From NCBI GenBank assembly GCA_009773645.1, contig WSYB01000035.1, positions 1 through 35,119 of the forward strand: a stretch of DNA of 35,119 nt, in the 5' to 3' direction. Both the position numbers and the translations under genes were made by a program. The DNA comes from Geobacteraceae bacterium (GTDB lineage: Bacteria; Desulfobacterota; Desulfuromonadia; Geobacterales; Geobacteraceae). Positions 22,418 through 31,530 of the stretch are shown piece by piece (positions within the stretch are counted from its first letter, which is position 1; the number at the start of each line of letters is the position of its first letter). The notes below the pieces were generated by a model, which did not search any database, was not told the origin of the DNA, and worked only from the letters and a program-made list of their open reading frames with translations.

Positions 22418-22999
22418 TTACTGCAGGACCTTTATCGACTTTATAACTACCGGTGTCTCCGGGACATCCCGGAAACCTTTATTCATGCCGGTCTTGGTTG
22501 CCGCAATCTTATCCACCACGTCCATGCCTTCGATGACCTTGCCGAACACTGCGTAGCCGTAACCCTGCGCGGAGTCGTCGCGATGGTTGAGAAAATCGTT
22601 GTTGACCACGTTGATGAAGAACTGGGCGGTGGCGGAATCGACCACCATTGTGCGGGCCATGGCGAGGGTACCGCGGTCGTTTTTCAGGCCGTTGCCGGCT
22701 TCGTTCTTGATCGGGGCCTTGGCCGCCTTGGGCTGCATGTCGGGGTTAAAGCCGCCACCTTGGATCATGAAGTTGGGGATGACGCGATGAAAGATGGTGC
22801 CGTTGAAAAAGCCGCTCCCCGCGTAGTCGAGGAAGTTTTTGACGCTGATGGGGGCCTCCTTCTGAAAGAGCTCCAGCTTCACGTTCCCCATGCTGGTTTC
22901 CATGAGGACCACCGGGTTTTTAGCTTTTGCATCTCCCGCCACGGCCGCGCCGCAGAAAAAAACGGATAGCGCCAGGGTAAGTAAAATTCTCTTCAACAT
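22418..22999 (-). CDS. ppiA: periplasmic cyclophilin-type peptidyl-prolyl isomerase
   Basis: A 193-residue exported cyclophilin. A signal peptide (residues 1-21) precedes the domain starting [18 protein letters not shown]. The active-site block [18 protein letters not shown] contains the catalytic Arg, and the [19 protein letters not shown] block is the cyclophilin core. The Trp that confers cyclosporin sensitivity is absent, as usual in bacteria. GGAGGA gives a strong ribosome binding site. It is upstream of the barrel protein gene in the same orientation. This is the third extracytoplasmic prolyl isomerase in the window and the only one not of the parvulin type. Confidence 0.93.
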   Translation of the reverse strand: MLKRILLTLALSVFFCGAAVAGDAKAKNPVVLMETSMGNVKLELFQKEAPISVKNFLDYAGSGFFNGTIFHRVIPNFMIQGGGFNPDMQPKAAKAPIKNEAGNGLKNDRGTLAMARTMVVDSATAQFFINVVNNDFLNHRDDSAQGYGYAVFGKVIEGMDVVDKIAATKTGMNKGFRDVPETPVVIKSIKVLQ

Positions 23000-23080
23000 T
23001 GCTCTTCCTCCTTGATATGAAATGCCTGCGTATTTGTATTTTTATATAAGCCAATTTACCATGCCGGTCAATAGAGACTG

Positions 23081-23158
23081 TTCTACGTTCTATGTTCTAA
23101 GTTTATCAACCTAGAACCTCGAACCTAGAACCTAGAACCTCGATCCTTGCTCCTTCAA
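23081..23158. repeat. inverted heptamer array D
   Basis: Three forward units TTCTACG, TTCTATG and TTCTAAG (23081-23101) are followed by the complementary units CCTAGAA, CCTCGAA, CCTAGAA and CCTAGAA (23110-23137). The same 7-bp register then decays through CCTCGAT and CCTTGCT to CCTTCAA (23152-23158), which contains the stop codon (23155-23157) of the minus-strand methyltransferase. A transcript leaving that gene would form a long hairpin. Confidence 0.8.
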
Positions 23159-23751
23159 CCTTTCTCCATGACAAATGTCACATAATCTTCCATGAATCGG
23201 CTGTTGAGCAGCCTGCACCCCTCCCGCCGGAACCGGAGCTGGATCTGGTAGTTGTCCTGAATGGGAATACCGGAAAGGAGGAGGATACCGCCGGGCTTCG
23301 TCATTGCCGCCATCTCGCCGGCCAGCGCCATATGGATGTCGGCATAGATGTTTGCCATGATCAGGTCGAAGCTATTCCCCCTTATACAGGCAAGCTCTCC
23401 GCACAGGATTGACACCCGGTCTTCGACACCGTTCAGCCGCACGTTGGCGGCGCAGGAGATCGCCGCCTTCTGGTCTATATCGACCGCCGCCACCGATTGC
23501 GCCCCCAGCTTGACTGCTGCGATGGCGAGGATGCCAGTGCCGCTCCCCAGGTCGAGCCCTCGCATACCCCGGATGTTCGGCATCCGCTCCAGTTCTTCCA
23601 GGCAGGACTGGGTGGTTTCGTGCTCGCCGGAGCCGAAGGCCCCCTTTTTCCCCATTACCAACGGTATGCCGGCGTCTGTCGGGGGTGGCTCCCCCTCCGG
23701 CGTGATGACAAACCCGCCGACGGTAAAAGGCTTGAATATCCGTCCGTACAT
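23155..23751 (-). CDS. PrmA-like SAM-dependent methyltransferase, short form
   Basis: A 198-residue class I methyltransferase. Its GAFGSGEHETTQSCLEEL block is characteristic of ribosomal protein L11 methyltransferase PrmA, followed by the SAM site GLDLGSGTGILAIAAVKL, the acidic AVDID that ends strand 2, and MANIYADIH at motif IV. PrmA proteins are about 290-300 residues with an N-terminal L11-binding domain. That domain is missing here, so the substrate may differ. GAGG is 7 bases before the ATG at 23751. The 3' end runs directly into heptamer array D. It is divergent from the phosphohexomutase gene. Confidence 0.8.
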   Translation of the reverse strand: MYGRIFKPFTVGGFVITPEGEPPPTDAGIPLVMGKKGAFGSGEHETTQSCLEELERMPNIRGMRGLDLGSGTGILAIAAVKLGAQSVAAVDIDQKAAISCAANVRLNGVEDRVSILCGELACIRGNSFDLIMANIYADIHMALAGEMAAMTKPGGILLLSGIPIQDNYQIQLRFRREGCRLLNSRFMEDYVTFVMEKG

Positions 23752-23846
23752 TGCAGAACCTCGCGTTCGTTCCGATCAAGACCGGTTTTACGATTAAGAA
23801 CTATAACCGAAAATGACGGGGAACGCATCCATTTTAAGACCGAGCC

Positions 23847-23917
23847 GGGAGAAAATTTGAATTCTTGCGGAAAAACAAACAAAAGGTTGACAATTTTTCT
23901 CTCAGGGGAGAAAATTT
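23847..23917. promoter_or_regulatory. direct repeat GGGAGAAAATTT around the phosphohexomutase promoter
   Basis: The 12-mer GGGAGAAAATTT occurs at 23847-23858 and again at 23906-23917, 59 bp apart. The second copy overlaps the -10 of the promoter at 23887-23915. Two identical sites in this position are what one would expect of a regulator's operator pair, but no regulator can be named. Confidence 0.35.
23887..23915 (+). promoter_or_regulatory. sigma70-type promoter of the phosphohexomutase gene
   Basis: A perfect TTGACA (23887-23892), a 17-bp spacer and GAAAAT (23910-23915) place a start near 23922, about 55 bases before the TTG start codon. Confidence 0.55.
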
Positions 23918-23976
23918 TTTGTTCCGCAGATGCTAGGACGCTGTCGATGAAACTTTCAGAAACGGGAGGAGATGTC

Positions 23977-25386
23977 TTGCAGATAAAATTCGGTACCGAC
24001 GGCTGGCGCGGGGTGATCGCCAGGGAATTCACATTTGACAACCTCTCCCTGGTGGCGCAGGCCACCATGGATTACATGAAACAGGAAGGATCGGCCGCCA
24101 GGGGGTTGGTGGTCGGTTACGACCGGCGTTTTCTTTCCCGGGAGTTTGCCGAACGGGTGGTGGAGATAGCGGCGGGAAACGGCATCCGGGTATGGCTGAC
24201 CGGCAGCTATGCGCCGACTCCGGCGGTTTCCTGGGCAGTGCATGAACTGCAAGCAGGAGGCGGCGTGATGATCACCGCAAGCCACAACCCTGCCAAGTAC
24301 AACGGCTTTAAGGTCAAGGAAGCGTTCGGCGGCTCGGCCCGTCCATCCACCACCAGCGTGCTGGAGGAGATAGTGGCGGCCAACATGGCCAATAACAGAG
24401 GTATTGAGGATATGTCCCTGGCGGATGCAATTTCCAATGGGACAGCGGAGCTGTTTGACGCAAAAACGCCCTATTTCAGGCAGCTTGCCCGTTACGTGGA
24501 CCTGGAGTTGATCAGAAGGGCCAATATACCGGTGGTGGTTGACCCCATGTACGGCGCCGGCGCCGGCTTTATCCCGGAACTCCTGGCGGGCACCGCCGAG
24601 ATACATACCAGCGACAACCCCGCCTTCGGCGGTCAGCCGCCGGAGCCCACCGAGGAGCATCTGACGGAACTCTCGGCACTGGTGAAGAGCGGCACATACC
24701 GGGTTGGGCTGGCGCTGGACGGGGATGCGGACCGGATCGGCGCGGTGGACGAGACCGGCGAGTTCTTTTCCTCCCACCGGATATTCACGGTGCTCCTGCG
24801 CCACCTCCATGAGCGGAAGGGGCTTACGGGCGGGGTGGTGAAGACCGTCTCCACCACGCGGATGATCGACCTCCTCTGTGCGAAGTTCGGCCTGGAACTC
24901 TTCGAGACCCCCATCGGTTTCAAGCACATCTGCGAGCTGATGCTGGATCACGACATCCTTATGGGCGGGGAGGAGTCGGGGGGGCTCGGGGTCAAGGGGC
25001 ATATCCCGGAGCGCGACGGCATCCTCATGGGCCTTCTCCTTCTGGAGGCGATGGCCATGACCGGCAAGGGACTGCGCCAGCTCCTGGATGAAACCATGGA
25101 CGAGATAGGGTATTTTTACTACCACCGTCTCGACCTCTCCATTGACAACGGCGCCAAGGAGCGGCTAATCGAGAAACTCAATGCCGGCAGTATGAAGACC
25201 ATCGCAAATCGGCCGGTGGCAACGGAGAACTTCCGGGACGGCTTCAAGTTCATCTTCGGGGACGGCTCCTGGCTTCTCATCCGCCCCTCCGGCACCGAGC
25301 CGGTTCTTCGCCTGTACAGCGAGGCGAACGACCCAAAAGCTGTGGAAGAGCTTCTCAAGGCGGGGCGGGAGATAGCGGGCATCTGA
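23977..25386 (+). CDS. phosphoglucomutase/phosphomannomutase family protein
   Basis: An alpha-D-phosphohexomutase that interconverts hexose 1- and 6-phosphates for envelope polysaccharide or glycogen synthesis. Catalytic Ser102 lies in TASHNP. The metal loop is DGDADR (248-253), the sugar-binding loop is GGEESGG, and the phosphate loop is RPSGTEPVLRLY near the C-terminus. About 469 residues is normal. The start is a TTG at 23977: GGAGG at 23965-23969 sits 7 bases ahead of it, and the product then begins (M)QIKFGTDGWRG as family members do. An ATG at 23947 in frame has no good ribosome binding site. Specificity for glucose, mannose or glucosamine cannot be settled. The corA gene follows 21 bases later. 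Confidence 0.92.
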   Translation: MQIKFGTDGWRGVIAREFTFDNLSLVAQATMDYMKQEGSAARGLVVGYDRRFLSREFAERVVEIAAGNGIRVWLTGSYAPTPAVSWAVHELQAGGGVMITASHNPAKYNGFKVKEAFGGSARPSTTSVLEEIVAANMANNRGIEDMSLADAISNGTAELFDAKTPYFRQLARYVDLELIRRANIPVVVDPMYGAGAGFIPELLAGTAEIHTSDNPAFGGQPPEPTEEHLTELSALVKSGTYRVGLALDGDADRIGAVDETGEFFSSHRIFTVLLRHLHERKGLTGGVVKTVSTTRMIDLLCAKFGLELFETPIGFKHICELMLDHDILMGGEESGGLGVKGHIPERDGILMGLLLLEAMAMTGKGLRQLLDETMDEIGYFYYHRLDLSIDNGAKERLIEKLNAGSMKTIANRPVATENFRDGFKFIFGDGSWLLIRPSGTEPVLRLYSEANDPKAVEELLKAGREIAGI

Positions 25387-25407
25387 TATAATTTCGAAGG
25401 GTGGACC

Positions 25408-26361
25408 ATGATCAAGGCTTACGTACGAACAGAAGAGGCATTCATGCCGGTGGCCCTGGAGACCGAGCAGCTCTCCTCCCTCGACAGGGGGTCGCTGCTC
25501 TGGCTCGACCTCCTCTCTCCCACGCCGGAGGAGTTCGCGGCCGTGGAGGAAGCCCTCAGACTGGAGCTCCCGACCCGCCAGGAGTCGGAGGAGATCGAGT
25601 TCAGCTCCCGCTACTGGGAGGACGAGAGCGGCATCGACATCAACACATACTTCCTCGTCCGGCAGGAAGATAAGTTCCACAACGAGACGGTTTCCTTCAT
25701 CCTGAGGGAGCATTTCGTCGTTACCATCCGTTTCAGCGACCAACGGATCTTCACCGAGTTCTCCCGCAAGCTGCGGCTCAGTCCCCGCTCGTTTCGCGAC
25801 GGGGCCGACGTCCTCTCCGGCATCCTCGCCATGAGGGTCGACGTGGACGCTGACATCCTCGAGGTCCTCTCCCGGGAGATCGCCAGCCTCGGCCGGCGCT
25901 ATTCCCAGTCGTTCGAGAGACCGAGAGAATTTCTCACGCACATAACCGACTACGAGGACATCAATATCACCATCCGCGAGAACCTGTCCGACAAGCATCG
26001 CGTGCTGTCGTCACTTCTCAAGAGCACCATCATCTCCGAAACGCTCAAAAAAGAGTTCAGCATGATGATCAAGGATGTGAACTCCCTCATCGTCTCCGCG
26101 AATTTCAACTTCGAGCGGCTCGACTACCTCCAGAACCTCTTCCTCAACTACCTGAGCGTGGAGCAGAACAAGGTCATCAAGATCTTCACCGTCATGTCGG
26201 TGATCTTCCTCCCGCCGACCCTCATCGCGAGCATCTACGGCATGAACTTTCGCCGCCTCCCCGAGCTCGAGTGGTCCTTCGGCTACCCCCTGGCGCTACT
26301 GCTGATAATAGTGTCTGCGGTGCTGCCGCTCTATATCTTCAAGAAGAAAGGATGGCTGTAA
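25408..26361 (+). CDS. corA: CorA-family magnesium/divalent cation channel
   Basis: A homopentameric inner-membrane Mg2+ (and Co2+/Ni2+) channel. The 317-residue product has a large cytoplasmic N-terminal domain, a long helix ([20 protein letters not shown]) leading to the first transmembrane segment ([20 protein letters not shown]), and the selectivity signature GMN at 278-280. A second helix precedes the basic tail FKKKGWL. All features are those of a complete CorA. AGGG upstream serves the ATG at 25408. It is in line with the phosphohexomutase and uvrA, probably as one transcript, since no terminator was seen between them. Confidence 0.95.
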   Translation: MIKAYVRTEEAFMPVALETEQLSSLDRGSLLWLDLLSPTPEEFAAVEEALRLELPTRQESEEIEFSSRYWEDESGIDINTYFLVRQEDKFHNETVSFILREHFVVTIRFSDQRIFTEFSRKLRLSPRSFRDGADVLSGILAMRVDVDADILEVLSREIASLGRRYSQSFERPREFLTHITDYEDINITIRENLSDKHRVLSSLLKSTIISETLKKEFSMMIKDVNSLIVSANFNFERLDYLQNLFLNYLSVEQNKVIKIFTVMSVIFLPPTLIASIYGMNFRRLPELEWSFGYPLALLLIIVSAVLPLYIFKKKGWL

Positions 26362-26416
26362 CATGCAGAGCAGACAACGCGCTGCCGTGTTGCGGCATGG
26401 ATGAACCGAAAGCAAC

Positions 26417-29293
26417 ATGGCAACCGACAAGATCATCATAAAAGGGGCATGTGAGCACAACCTGAAGTGCATCGACGTGGAGATACCACGGGACAAGCTG
26501 GTGGTGATCACCGGCATCTCCGGCTCCGGCAAATCCACCCTTGCCTTCGACACCATCTATGCCGAAGGGCAGCGCCGTTATGTGGAGTCCCTCTCCGCTT
26601 ATGCCCGCCAGTTCCTGGAGCAGATGGAAAAGCCCGATGTGGAGTCGATCGAGGGGCTCTCCCCCGCCATCTCCATCGAGCAGAAGACCACCAGCAAGAA
26701 CCCGCGCTCCACGGTCGGCACAGTCACCGAGATCTACGACTATCTCCGCCTCCTCTTTGCCCGGATCGGCCGACCTTACTGTTACAGCTGCGGCAAGGAA
26801 ATCGCGGCCCAGACCGTGACCCAGATGGTGGACCAGATCATGGCCTTGCCCTCTGGGACGAAGATCAACCTTCTTTCCCCCATGGTGCGCGGCCGCAAGG
26901 GAGAGTACAGGAAGGAGCTTGGCCAGCTGCGAAAGGACGGCTTTGTCCGGGTCATCATTGACGGAGTTCAGTACGACCTCTCCGAAGAGATCACCCTCGA
27001 CAAGAACAAGAAGCACGACATCGACATCGTGGTGGATCGGCTGATTGTGAAGGAAGGAATCCAACGCAGGCTAGCCGACTCCCTGGAAACGGCCCTCAAC
27101 CATGCGGAGGGGATCGTCAAGGTGGCCATCGTCGGCCGCCAAACCTCCGAGGTTTCTGAAACGCCGGAGGTTTCCGGAGATAAGGCGGCTGTTACTGAAG
27201 GAGAAACTCTCCTCTTCTCCGAGACCTTCGCCTGCATCGAGTGCGGCATTTCCTATCCGGAGATGACCCCGCGCATGTTCTCCTTCAACAACCCTTACGG
27301 CGCATGCCCCGACTGCACGGGCCTCGGGACTCGCATGTACTTCGATCCGGATCTTGTGGTTCCGAATCCGGACCTCTCCATCCGGGAAGGGGCAATTGCC
27401 CCTTGGGAAAAGCGACTCTCCGGGTGGTACCACCTGGCACTGGAGGCGCTTGCCAAGGCCTACAATTTTGATATCCGCACCCCCTTCAACAAGCTTCCCA
27501 AAAAAGCCCAGCAGGTCATCCTCTACGGTTCCGGCGGGGAGAAGGTGGAGTTCTGGTGGGAGGAGGACGTCGGTCGGCGCCACACCTATCACAAAGAGTT
27601 CGAAGGGGTTCTCAACAACTTGGAGCGGCGCTTTCGGGAGACCGATTCGGAACAGGTGCGGGAGGAACTGGAGCGGTACATGAACGTCATGCCGTGCCCC
27701 ACCTGCCAAGGCGCCCGGCTGAAGAAAGAGGCGCTGTTCGTCAGGGTGGCGGGGAAAAACATCTGCGACGTTACCGCCCTCTCCATCAAGGACGCCCTGG
27801 CGTTCTTCAACAACCTGTCCCTCACCTCCAAAGAGGAGGAGATTGCCCGCCGCATCTTCAAGGAGATACGGGAGCGGCTCCATTTCCTGGTCAACGTGGG
27901 ACTCGATTACCTTTCCCTCGACCGTGCCTCCGGCACCCTCTCCGGCGGCGAGGGGCAGCGGATCAGGCTTGCGACCCAGATCGGCTCCAGCCTCGTGGGG
28001 GTCCTATATATTCTGGATGAGCCCTCCATCGGCCTCCATCAGCGGGACAACGCGCGGCTTCTGCAGACCCTGAAGCATCTGCGCGACCTGGGGAATACGG
28101 TGCTGGTGGTGGAGCACGACGAGGAAACCATCCTGGAGGCGGACCATGTGATCGACATGGGGCCCGGGGCGGGGGTACACGGAGGGGAGGTGGTTGCCCA
28201 GGGCACCCCGGCTGAGATCATGAAAAACCCTCATTCCCTCACCGGCAGGTACCTCTCAGGTGAGCTTTCCATCCCGGTGCCGCGGTCACGAAGAAAGCCG
28301 GAGAAGTTCATCAGGATCATCGGGGCACGGGAGAACAACCTGAAGGAGGTGGAGGTAAAGGTGCCGTTAGGCGTCATGACCTGCGTTACCGGGGTCTCCG
28401 GCTCGGGGAAATCGACCCTGATCATCGACACCCTCTACAAGGTCCTCGGGCAGCGGCTTTACCGGAGCAAAGAGAAGGCGGGAGGAGTGAAGAATGTGAC
28501 GGGGCTTGAAGCGCTGGACAAGGTGATCAACATCGATCAGTCCCCCATCGGCCGCACCCCCCGCTCCAATCCCGCCACCTACACCGGGGTCTTCGGCGAC
28601 ATTCGCGACCTGTTCGCCCAGCTGCCCGAGTCCAAGGTGCGGGGCTACAAGCCGGGGCGCTATTCGTTCAACGTCAAGGGGGGGCGTTGTGAGGCCTGTT
28701 CCGGCGACGGCATCATCAAGATCGAGATGCACTTCCTTCCCGATGTCTATGTCCAGTGCGAGGTCTGCAAGGGGGCGCGCTATAACCGGGAAACGCTGGA
28801 GGTGCGCTTCAAGGGGAAATCGATTGCCGAGGTGCTCGACATGACCGTCTCTCAGGCGGTCCAGTTCATGGAGAACATCCCGCGGATCAAGACGAAGCTG
28901 AAAACCCTTGATGAGGTGGGGCTCGGCTACATCAGGCTGGGACAGTCGGCCACCACCCTTTCCGGCGGTGAGGCGCAACGGGTGAAACTGGCCAAGGAAC
29001 TGGCCAAGCGGGCAACCGGCCGGACCATCTACATTCTGGACGAGCCGACCACCGGGCTCCACTTCGCCGACATCCAGAAACTCCTGGAGGTTCTGCAAAA
29101 GCTGGTGGAGGCAGGGAACACCGTTGTCATCATCGAGCACAACCTGGACGTGATCAAGACCGCCGACTACATCATCGACCTGGGCCCCGAGGGGGGCGAC
29201 CGGGGGGGGGAGGTGATCGCCGTCGGTACGCCGGAGGAGGTGACCAAGGTGACGCGCTCCTACACCGGGCAGTTCCTGCGGAAGCTGTTGTAA
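26417..29293 (+). CDS. uvrA: excinuclease ABC subunit A
   Basis: The damage-recognition ATPase of nucleotide excision repair. It loads UvrB and receives polymerase-blocking lesions from Mfd. The 958-residue protein has two ABC modules: Walker [10 protein letters not shown] (33-41) and GVSGSGKST (near 659-667), with signatures [12 protein letters not shown] and [12 protein letters not shown]. Cysteine pairs for zinc are visible in CYSCGKE, CIECGIS/CPDC, CPTC, and CEACSG/CEVC. Family-typical blocks such as [20 protein letters not shown] are intact. The ATG at 26417 has only a weak ribosome binding site. No LexA box was recognised upstream. Confidence 0.97.
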   Translation: MATDKIIIKGACEHNLKCIDVEIPRDKLVVITGISGSGKSTLAFDTIYAEGQRRYVESLSAYARQFLEQMEKPDVESIEGLSPAISIEQKTTSKNPRSTVGTVTEIYDYLRLLFARIGRPYCYSCGKEIAAQTVTQMVDQIMALPSGTKINLLSPMVRGRKGEYRKELGQLRKDGFVRVIIDGVQYDLSEEITLDKNKKHDIDIVVDRLIVKEGIQRRLADSLETALNHAEGIVKVAIVGRQTSEVSETPEVSGDKAAVTEGETLLFSETFACIECGISYPEMTPRMFSFNNPYGACPDCTGLGTRMYFDPDLVVPNPDLSIREGAIAPWEKRLSGWYHLALEALAKAYNFDIRTPFNKLPKKAQQVILYGSGGEKVEFWWEEDVGRRHTYHKEFEGVLNNLERRFRETDSEQVREELERYMNVMPCPTCQGARLKKEALFVRVAGKNICDVTALSIKDALAFFNNLSLTSKEEEIARRIFKEIRERLHFLVNVGLDYLSLDRASGTLSGGEGQRIRLATQIGSSLVGVLYILDEPSIGLHQRDNARLLQTLKHLRDLGNTVLVVEHDEETILEADHVIDMGPGAGVHGGEVVAQGTPAEIMKNPHSLTGRYLSGELSIPVPRSRRKPEKFIRIIGARENNLKEVEVKVPLGVMTCVTGVSGSGKSTLIIDTLYKVLGQRLYRSKEKAGGVKNVTGLEALDKVINIDQSPIGRTPRSNPATYTGVFGDIRDLFAQLPESKVRGYKPGRYSFNVKGGRCEACSGDGIIKIEMHFLPDVYVQCEVCKGARYNRETLEVRFKGKSIAEVLDMTVSQAVQFMENIPRIKTKLKTLDEVGLGYIRLGQSATTLSGGEAQRVKLAKELAKRATGRTIYILDEPTTGLHFADIQKLLEVLQKLVEAGNTVVIIEHNLDVIKTADYIIDLGPEGGDRGGEVIAVGTPEEVTKVTRSYTGQFLRKLL

Positions 29294-29395
29294 ATAGAGG
29301 AGCAACGAGCAGAAGGTCGACCGGAGGCATCACAGCTTGAGCTTTTTTTAAAGAGTCCGCAGGAGGCGGGCTTGTCCCGTGTCGTTTTTTTTGGA

Positions 29396-29424
29396 TTGAC
29401 TTACCGACCGTCCCGGTCTTTAAT
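29396..29424 (+). promoter_or_regulatory. candidate promoter giving a leaderless EamA transcript
   Basis: TTGACT (29396-29401), a 17-bp spacer and TTTAAT (29419-29424) place the start site near 29431, next to the ATG at 29432. Confidence 0.45.
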
Positions 29425-29431
29425 GATTCCC

Positions 29432-30376
29432 ATGCCCAATGAAACAACCCAACCGGTTTCCCATGCCAAGGTGGTTATGTGGCTCGTAATCACCACCTTT
29501 CTCTGGGGAGGGAGCTTTGTCTTCAATAAGATCGGCTTCCGGGAAATTCCGCCAGTCACATTTCTGTTTCTCCGTTTTTCCCTGGCCACCCTCATCATGG
29601 GGGGGGTCTGCCTGCGCCGGCTCCGCGGTCTCAACAGAGAAATTTTCCGGAAAGGTTTGGTAATCGGGCTTGCGCTGGGTGCAACCAACCTCTCGTTTGT
29701 CCTGGGCTTGAGCGGCACCACGGTGTCGAGGGCCGGCTTCCTGAACAACCTCTTTGTCCTCCTGATACCCCTTCTTTGCTTCGTTTTCTGGCGGGAGCGG
29801 GTGGACCGCTGGAGCCTGGCGGGGATATTCATCGCCGTGACCGGTCTGTGGCAGTTGGCACGAGGGGGTGTGGAGGGGTTCAACCGCGGCGATTTGCTTT
29901 CCACCGTTTGCGCCCTTTTCATAGCCTTGCACATCATTGTTGTCGCGAAAATCCTGCGCGATGAGGATGTCTATCTGGTGAGCCTGGTGCAGTTTGCCAC
30001 GGTGGCGGCCATCGGCGGCCTCCTTTTTGTGTTCCTCCCGTCACGACCGTTTACCATCGGGCCGGTTTCCGCCGGAGCGCTCCTGTACTGCGCGGTTTTC
30101 CCGACGGTCATCTGTTTTACCCTGCAAAACATTTACCAGCGGTATACCACGCCGACCCAGGCGGGCCTCATCTATACGCTTGATCCGGTCTGGAGCATGC
30201 TGGGAGGGGTAGTGCTGCTGGGTGAGAGGCTTGCCGGCAGGGAATGGCTGGGATGCGGTCTGATTTTCGCGGCGGTGGTCCTGCCGCTCATGGTGCGGCG
30301 TTTCCGGGAGCGGAGGTTCGGCATTGCCTATCGTTCGGAGAGGATCGCCGCTGAACAAGCGGCAGAAGGGGATTAA
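29432..30376 (+). CDS. EamA/DMT-family transporter
   Basis: A ten-helix inner-membrane permease of the drug/metabolite transporter superfamily, about 314 residues. The first helix includes ITTFLWGGSFVFNKIGFREI, and the EamA repeat recurs in the second half (TPTQAGLIYTLDPVWSMLGG, then GERLAGREWLGCGLIFAAV). Substrates in this family range from amino acids to nucleotide sugars, and none can be inferred here. Three starts are possible: a TTG at 29372 with AGGAGG five bases ahead, an ATG at 29423, and an ATG at 29432. The last was chosen because the promoter at 29396-29424 would initiate there. The stop overlaps that of the convergent DUF3187 gene. Confidence 0.87.
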   Translation: MPNETTQPVSHAKVVMWLVITTFLWGGSFVFNKIGFREIPPVTFLFLRFSLATLIMGGVCLRRLRGLNREIFRKGLVIGLALGATNLSFVLGLSGTTVSRAGFLNNLFVLLIPLLCFVFWRERVDRWSLAGIFIAVTGLWQLARGGVEGFNRGDLLSTVCALFIALHIIVVAKILRDEDVYLVSLVQFATVAAIGGLLFVFLPSRPFTIGPVSAGALLYCAVFPTVICFTLQNIYQRYTTPTQAGLIYTLDPVWSMLGGVVLLGERLAGREWLGCGLIFAAVVLPLMVRRFRERRFGIAYRSERIAAEQAAEGD

Positions 30377-31443
30377 AACTTTCTTTGCAGCGCCAGATGG
30401 AAGGCTATGTCAGGGGAGGTGTTGACGGCAATGTCTTCGGAAACTCCGATGTCGAGCGAGGCCTTTTCGTAAAGGAAGAGAGTTCCCCCTATCAGCAGTT
30501 GCAGCCCGCTGTTGCTCAGTTCCCTCAGCTCACTATCCTTGTAGAATGCGGTATGGCCCGAGACCTGGGTCTTGAAGGCGATCCATTCCACGGGAGCCCA
30601 GCCGAGACCGAGCGTGCCGAAACCGGCAAGATTCTTTTGCTGATCCGGGAGGACGTCGCCGTCGCTCATCACCATTCCCCCGGCGGCGCCGAACAGGGTG
30701 AGATGCCCCAGTGACAGGCCGTAATCGTCACTGGCAGTGAGCCAGAGGGCGAAGTCCGTGCTGCCGCTTCCGTGCAGTTCGCTGCTCTCCCCGGTGGGAA
30801 GCTTAAGGCTGGCACGTAACGCCACTGCGCGGGGGTTGGCCTTCCCATCGTTGTAAAGCTGCACCCCACCCGACAAACGCACGTCTCCCAGGCCGAAGCT
30901 GGAATCGTCTATCTTGAGCAGGTTCTGTCCATCCTTGGTATAGTTATAAAGGAGACGGTTGCGCGGCGCCTGCTTGCGTCCCCCCTGCGGCAGCTTGAAG
31001 AAGTCGTGCCACCCTTCGATGAAGCCGTCCAGAAACCCGCCCCCCTTTCCCACATAAGGAATGTCAACTCCCGCCTCAATCCCCTTGGCTACTCCGTAGC
31101 GGAGGGCCAGGGTAAAGCGGAAACCCTCGCTGTCGAGCAGGATTTTTTCCCTTGACGTTTCATCGTGGGCAAAATTGCTCGCCACATCGACGGCAAGCAC
31201 CCCTTCTGCTTTGCCGGCGGGGAGGAGGATGGCCCTCTCTGCGGCGGGAAGGCCGAATATCTGAACCAGCGGGCTCTGGTTCCAGGTGTAGAAGGGGATA
31301 ATCTCGGCGCCGTTGCATGGAAGGGGAAGAATAAGAAGGGCAAACCACAAGGATAAGGCAAGATAAGGGGATGGCGAACTCCAGAATAAGAGGGTGCCCG
31401 GATTTTGTCGCCTGCTACGTTGAAATAATGCAAAAAAACGCAT
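30373..31443 (-). CDS. DUF3187-family outer-membrane protein
   Basis: A 356-residue protein with a long export signal: a basic N-terminus (QRSRR), then a hydrophobic core ALSLWFALLILPL and a probable cut after NGA. The rest alternates hydrophobic and polar residues as barrel strands do and ends DIAFHLALQRKF, an outer-membrane insertion signature with terminal Phe. Family blocks include RYGVAKGIEAGVDIPYVGKG and SSFGLGDVRLSGGVQLY. DUF3187 proteins are predicted barrels of unknown function. The n-region is unusually long, so the true start could be further in. GAGG precedes the ATG, and a small hairpin GTAGC/GCTAC lies in the 5' leader. Confidence 0.85.
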   Translation of the reverse strand: MRFFALFQRSRRQNPGTLLFWSSPSPYLALSLWFALLILPLPCNGAEIIPFYTWNQSPLVQIFGLPAAERAILLPAGKAEGVLAVDVASNFAHDETSREKILLDSEGFRFTLALRYGVAKGIEAGVDIPYVGKGGGFLDGFIEGWHDFFKLPQGGRKQAPRNRLLYNYTKDGQNLLKIDDSSFGLGDVRLSGGVQLYNDGKANPRAVALRASLKLPTGESSELHGSGSTDFALWLTASDDYGLSLGHLTLFGAAGGMVMSDGDVLPDQQKNLAGFGTLGLGWAPVEWIAFKTQVSGHTAFYKDSELRELSNSGLQLLIGGTLFLYEKASLDIGVSEDIAVNTSPDIAFHLALQRKF

Positions 31444-31484
31444 CTCTGTCCTCGCCCAGTAGCATTTTCGCTACGATTTTTAAG

Positions 31485-31499
31485 TCCGACAGACTCCTA
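31485..31499. repeat. 15-bp dispersed repeat, copy 2 (reverse complement)
   Basis: Reverse complement of TAGGAGTCTGTCGGA found at 2282-2296. Here it lies in the untranslated DNA upstream of the DUF3187 gene, about 40 bases before its start. Confidence 0.6.
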
Positions 31500-31530
31500 G
31501 TACGTTGTAACTCTTTTTATTTCGCATGGT

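Noticed and set aside
23497-23976. Upstream extension of the phosphohexomutase frame
   Set aside because: Runs antisense through the PrmA-like gene; the TTG at 23977 with GGAGG gives the family N-terminus.
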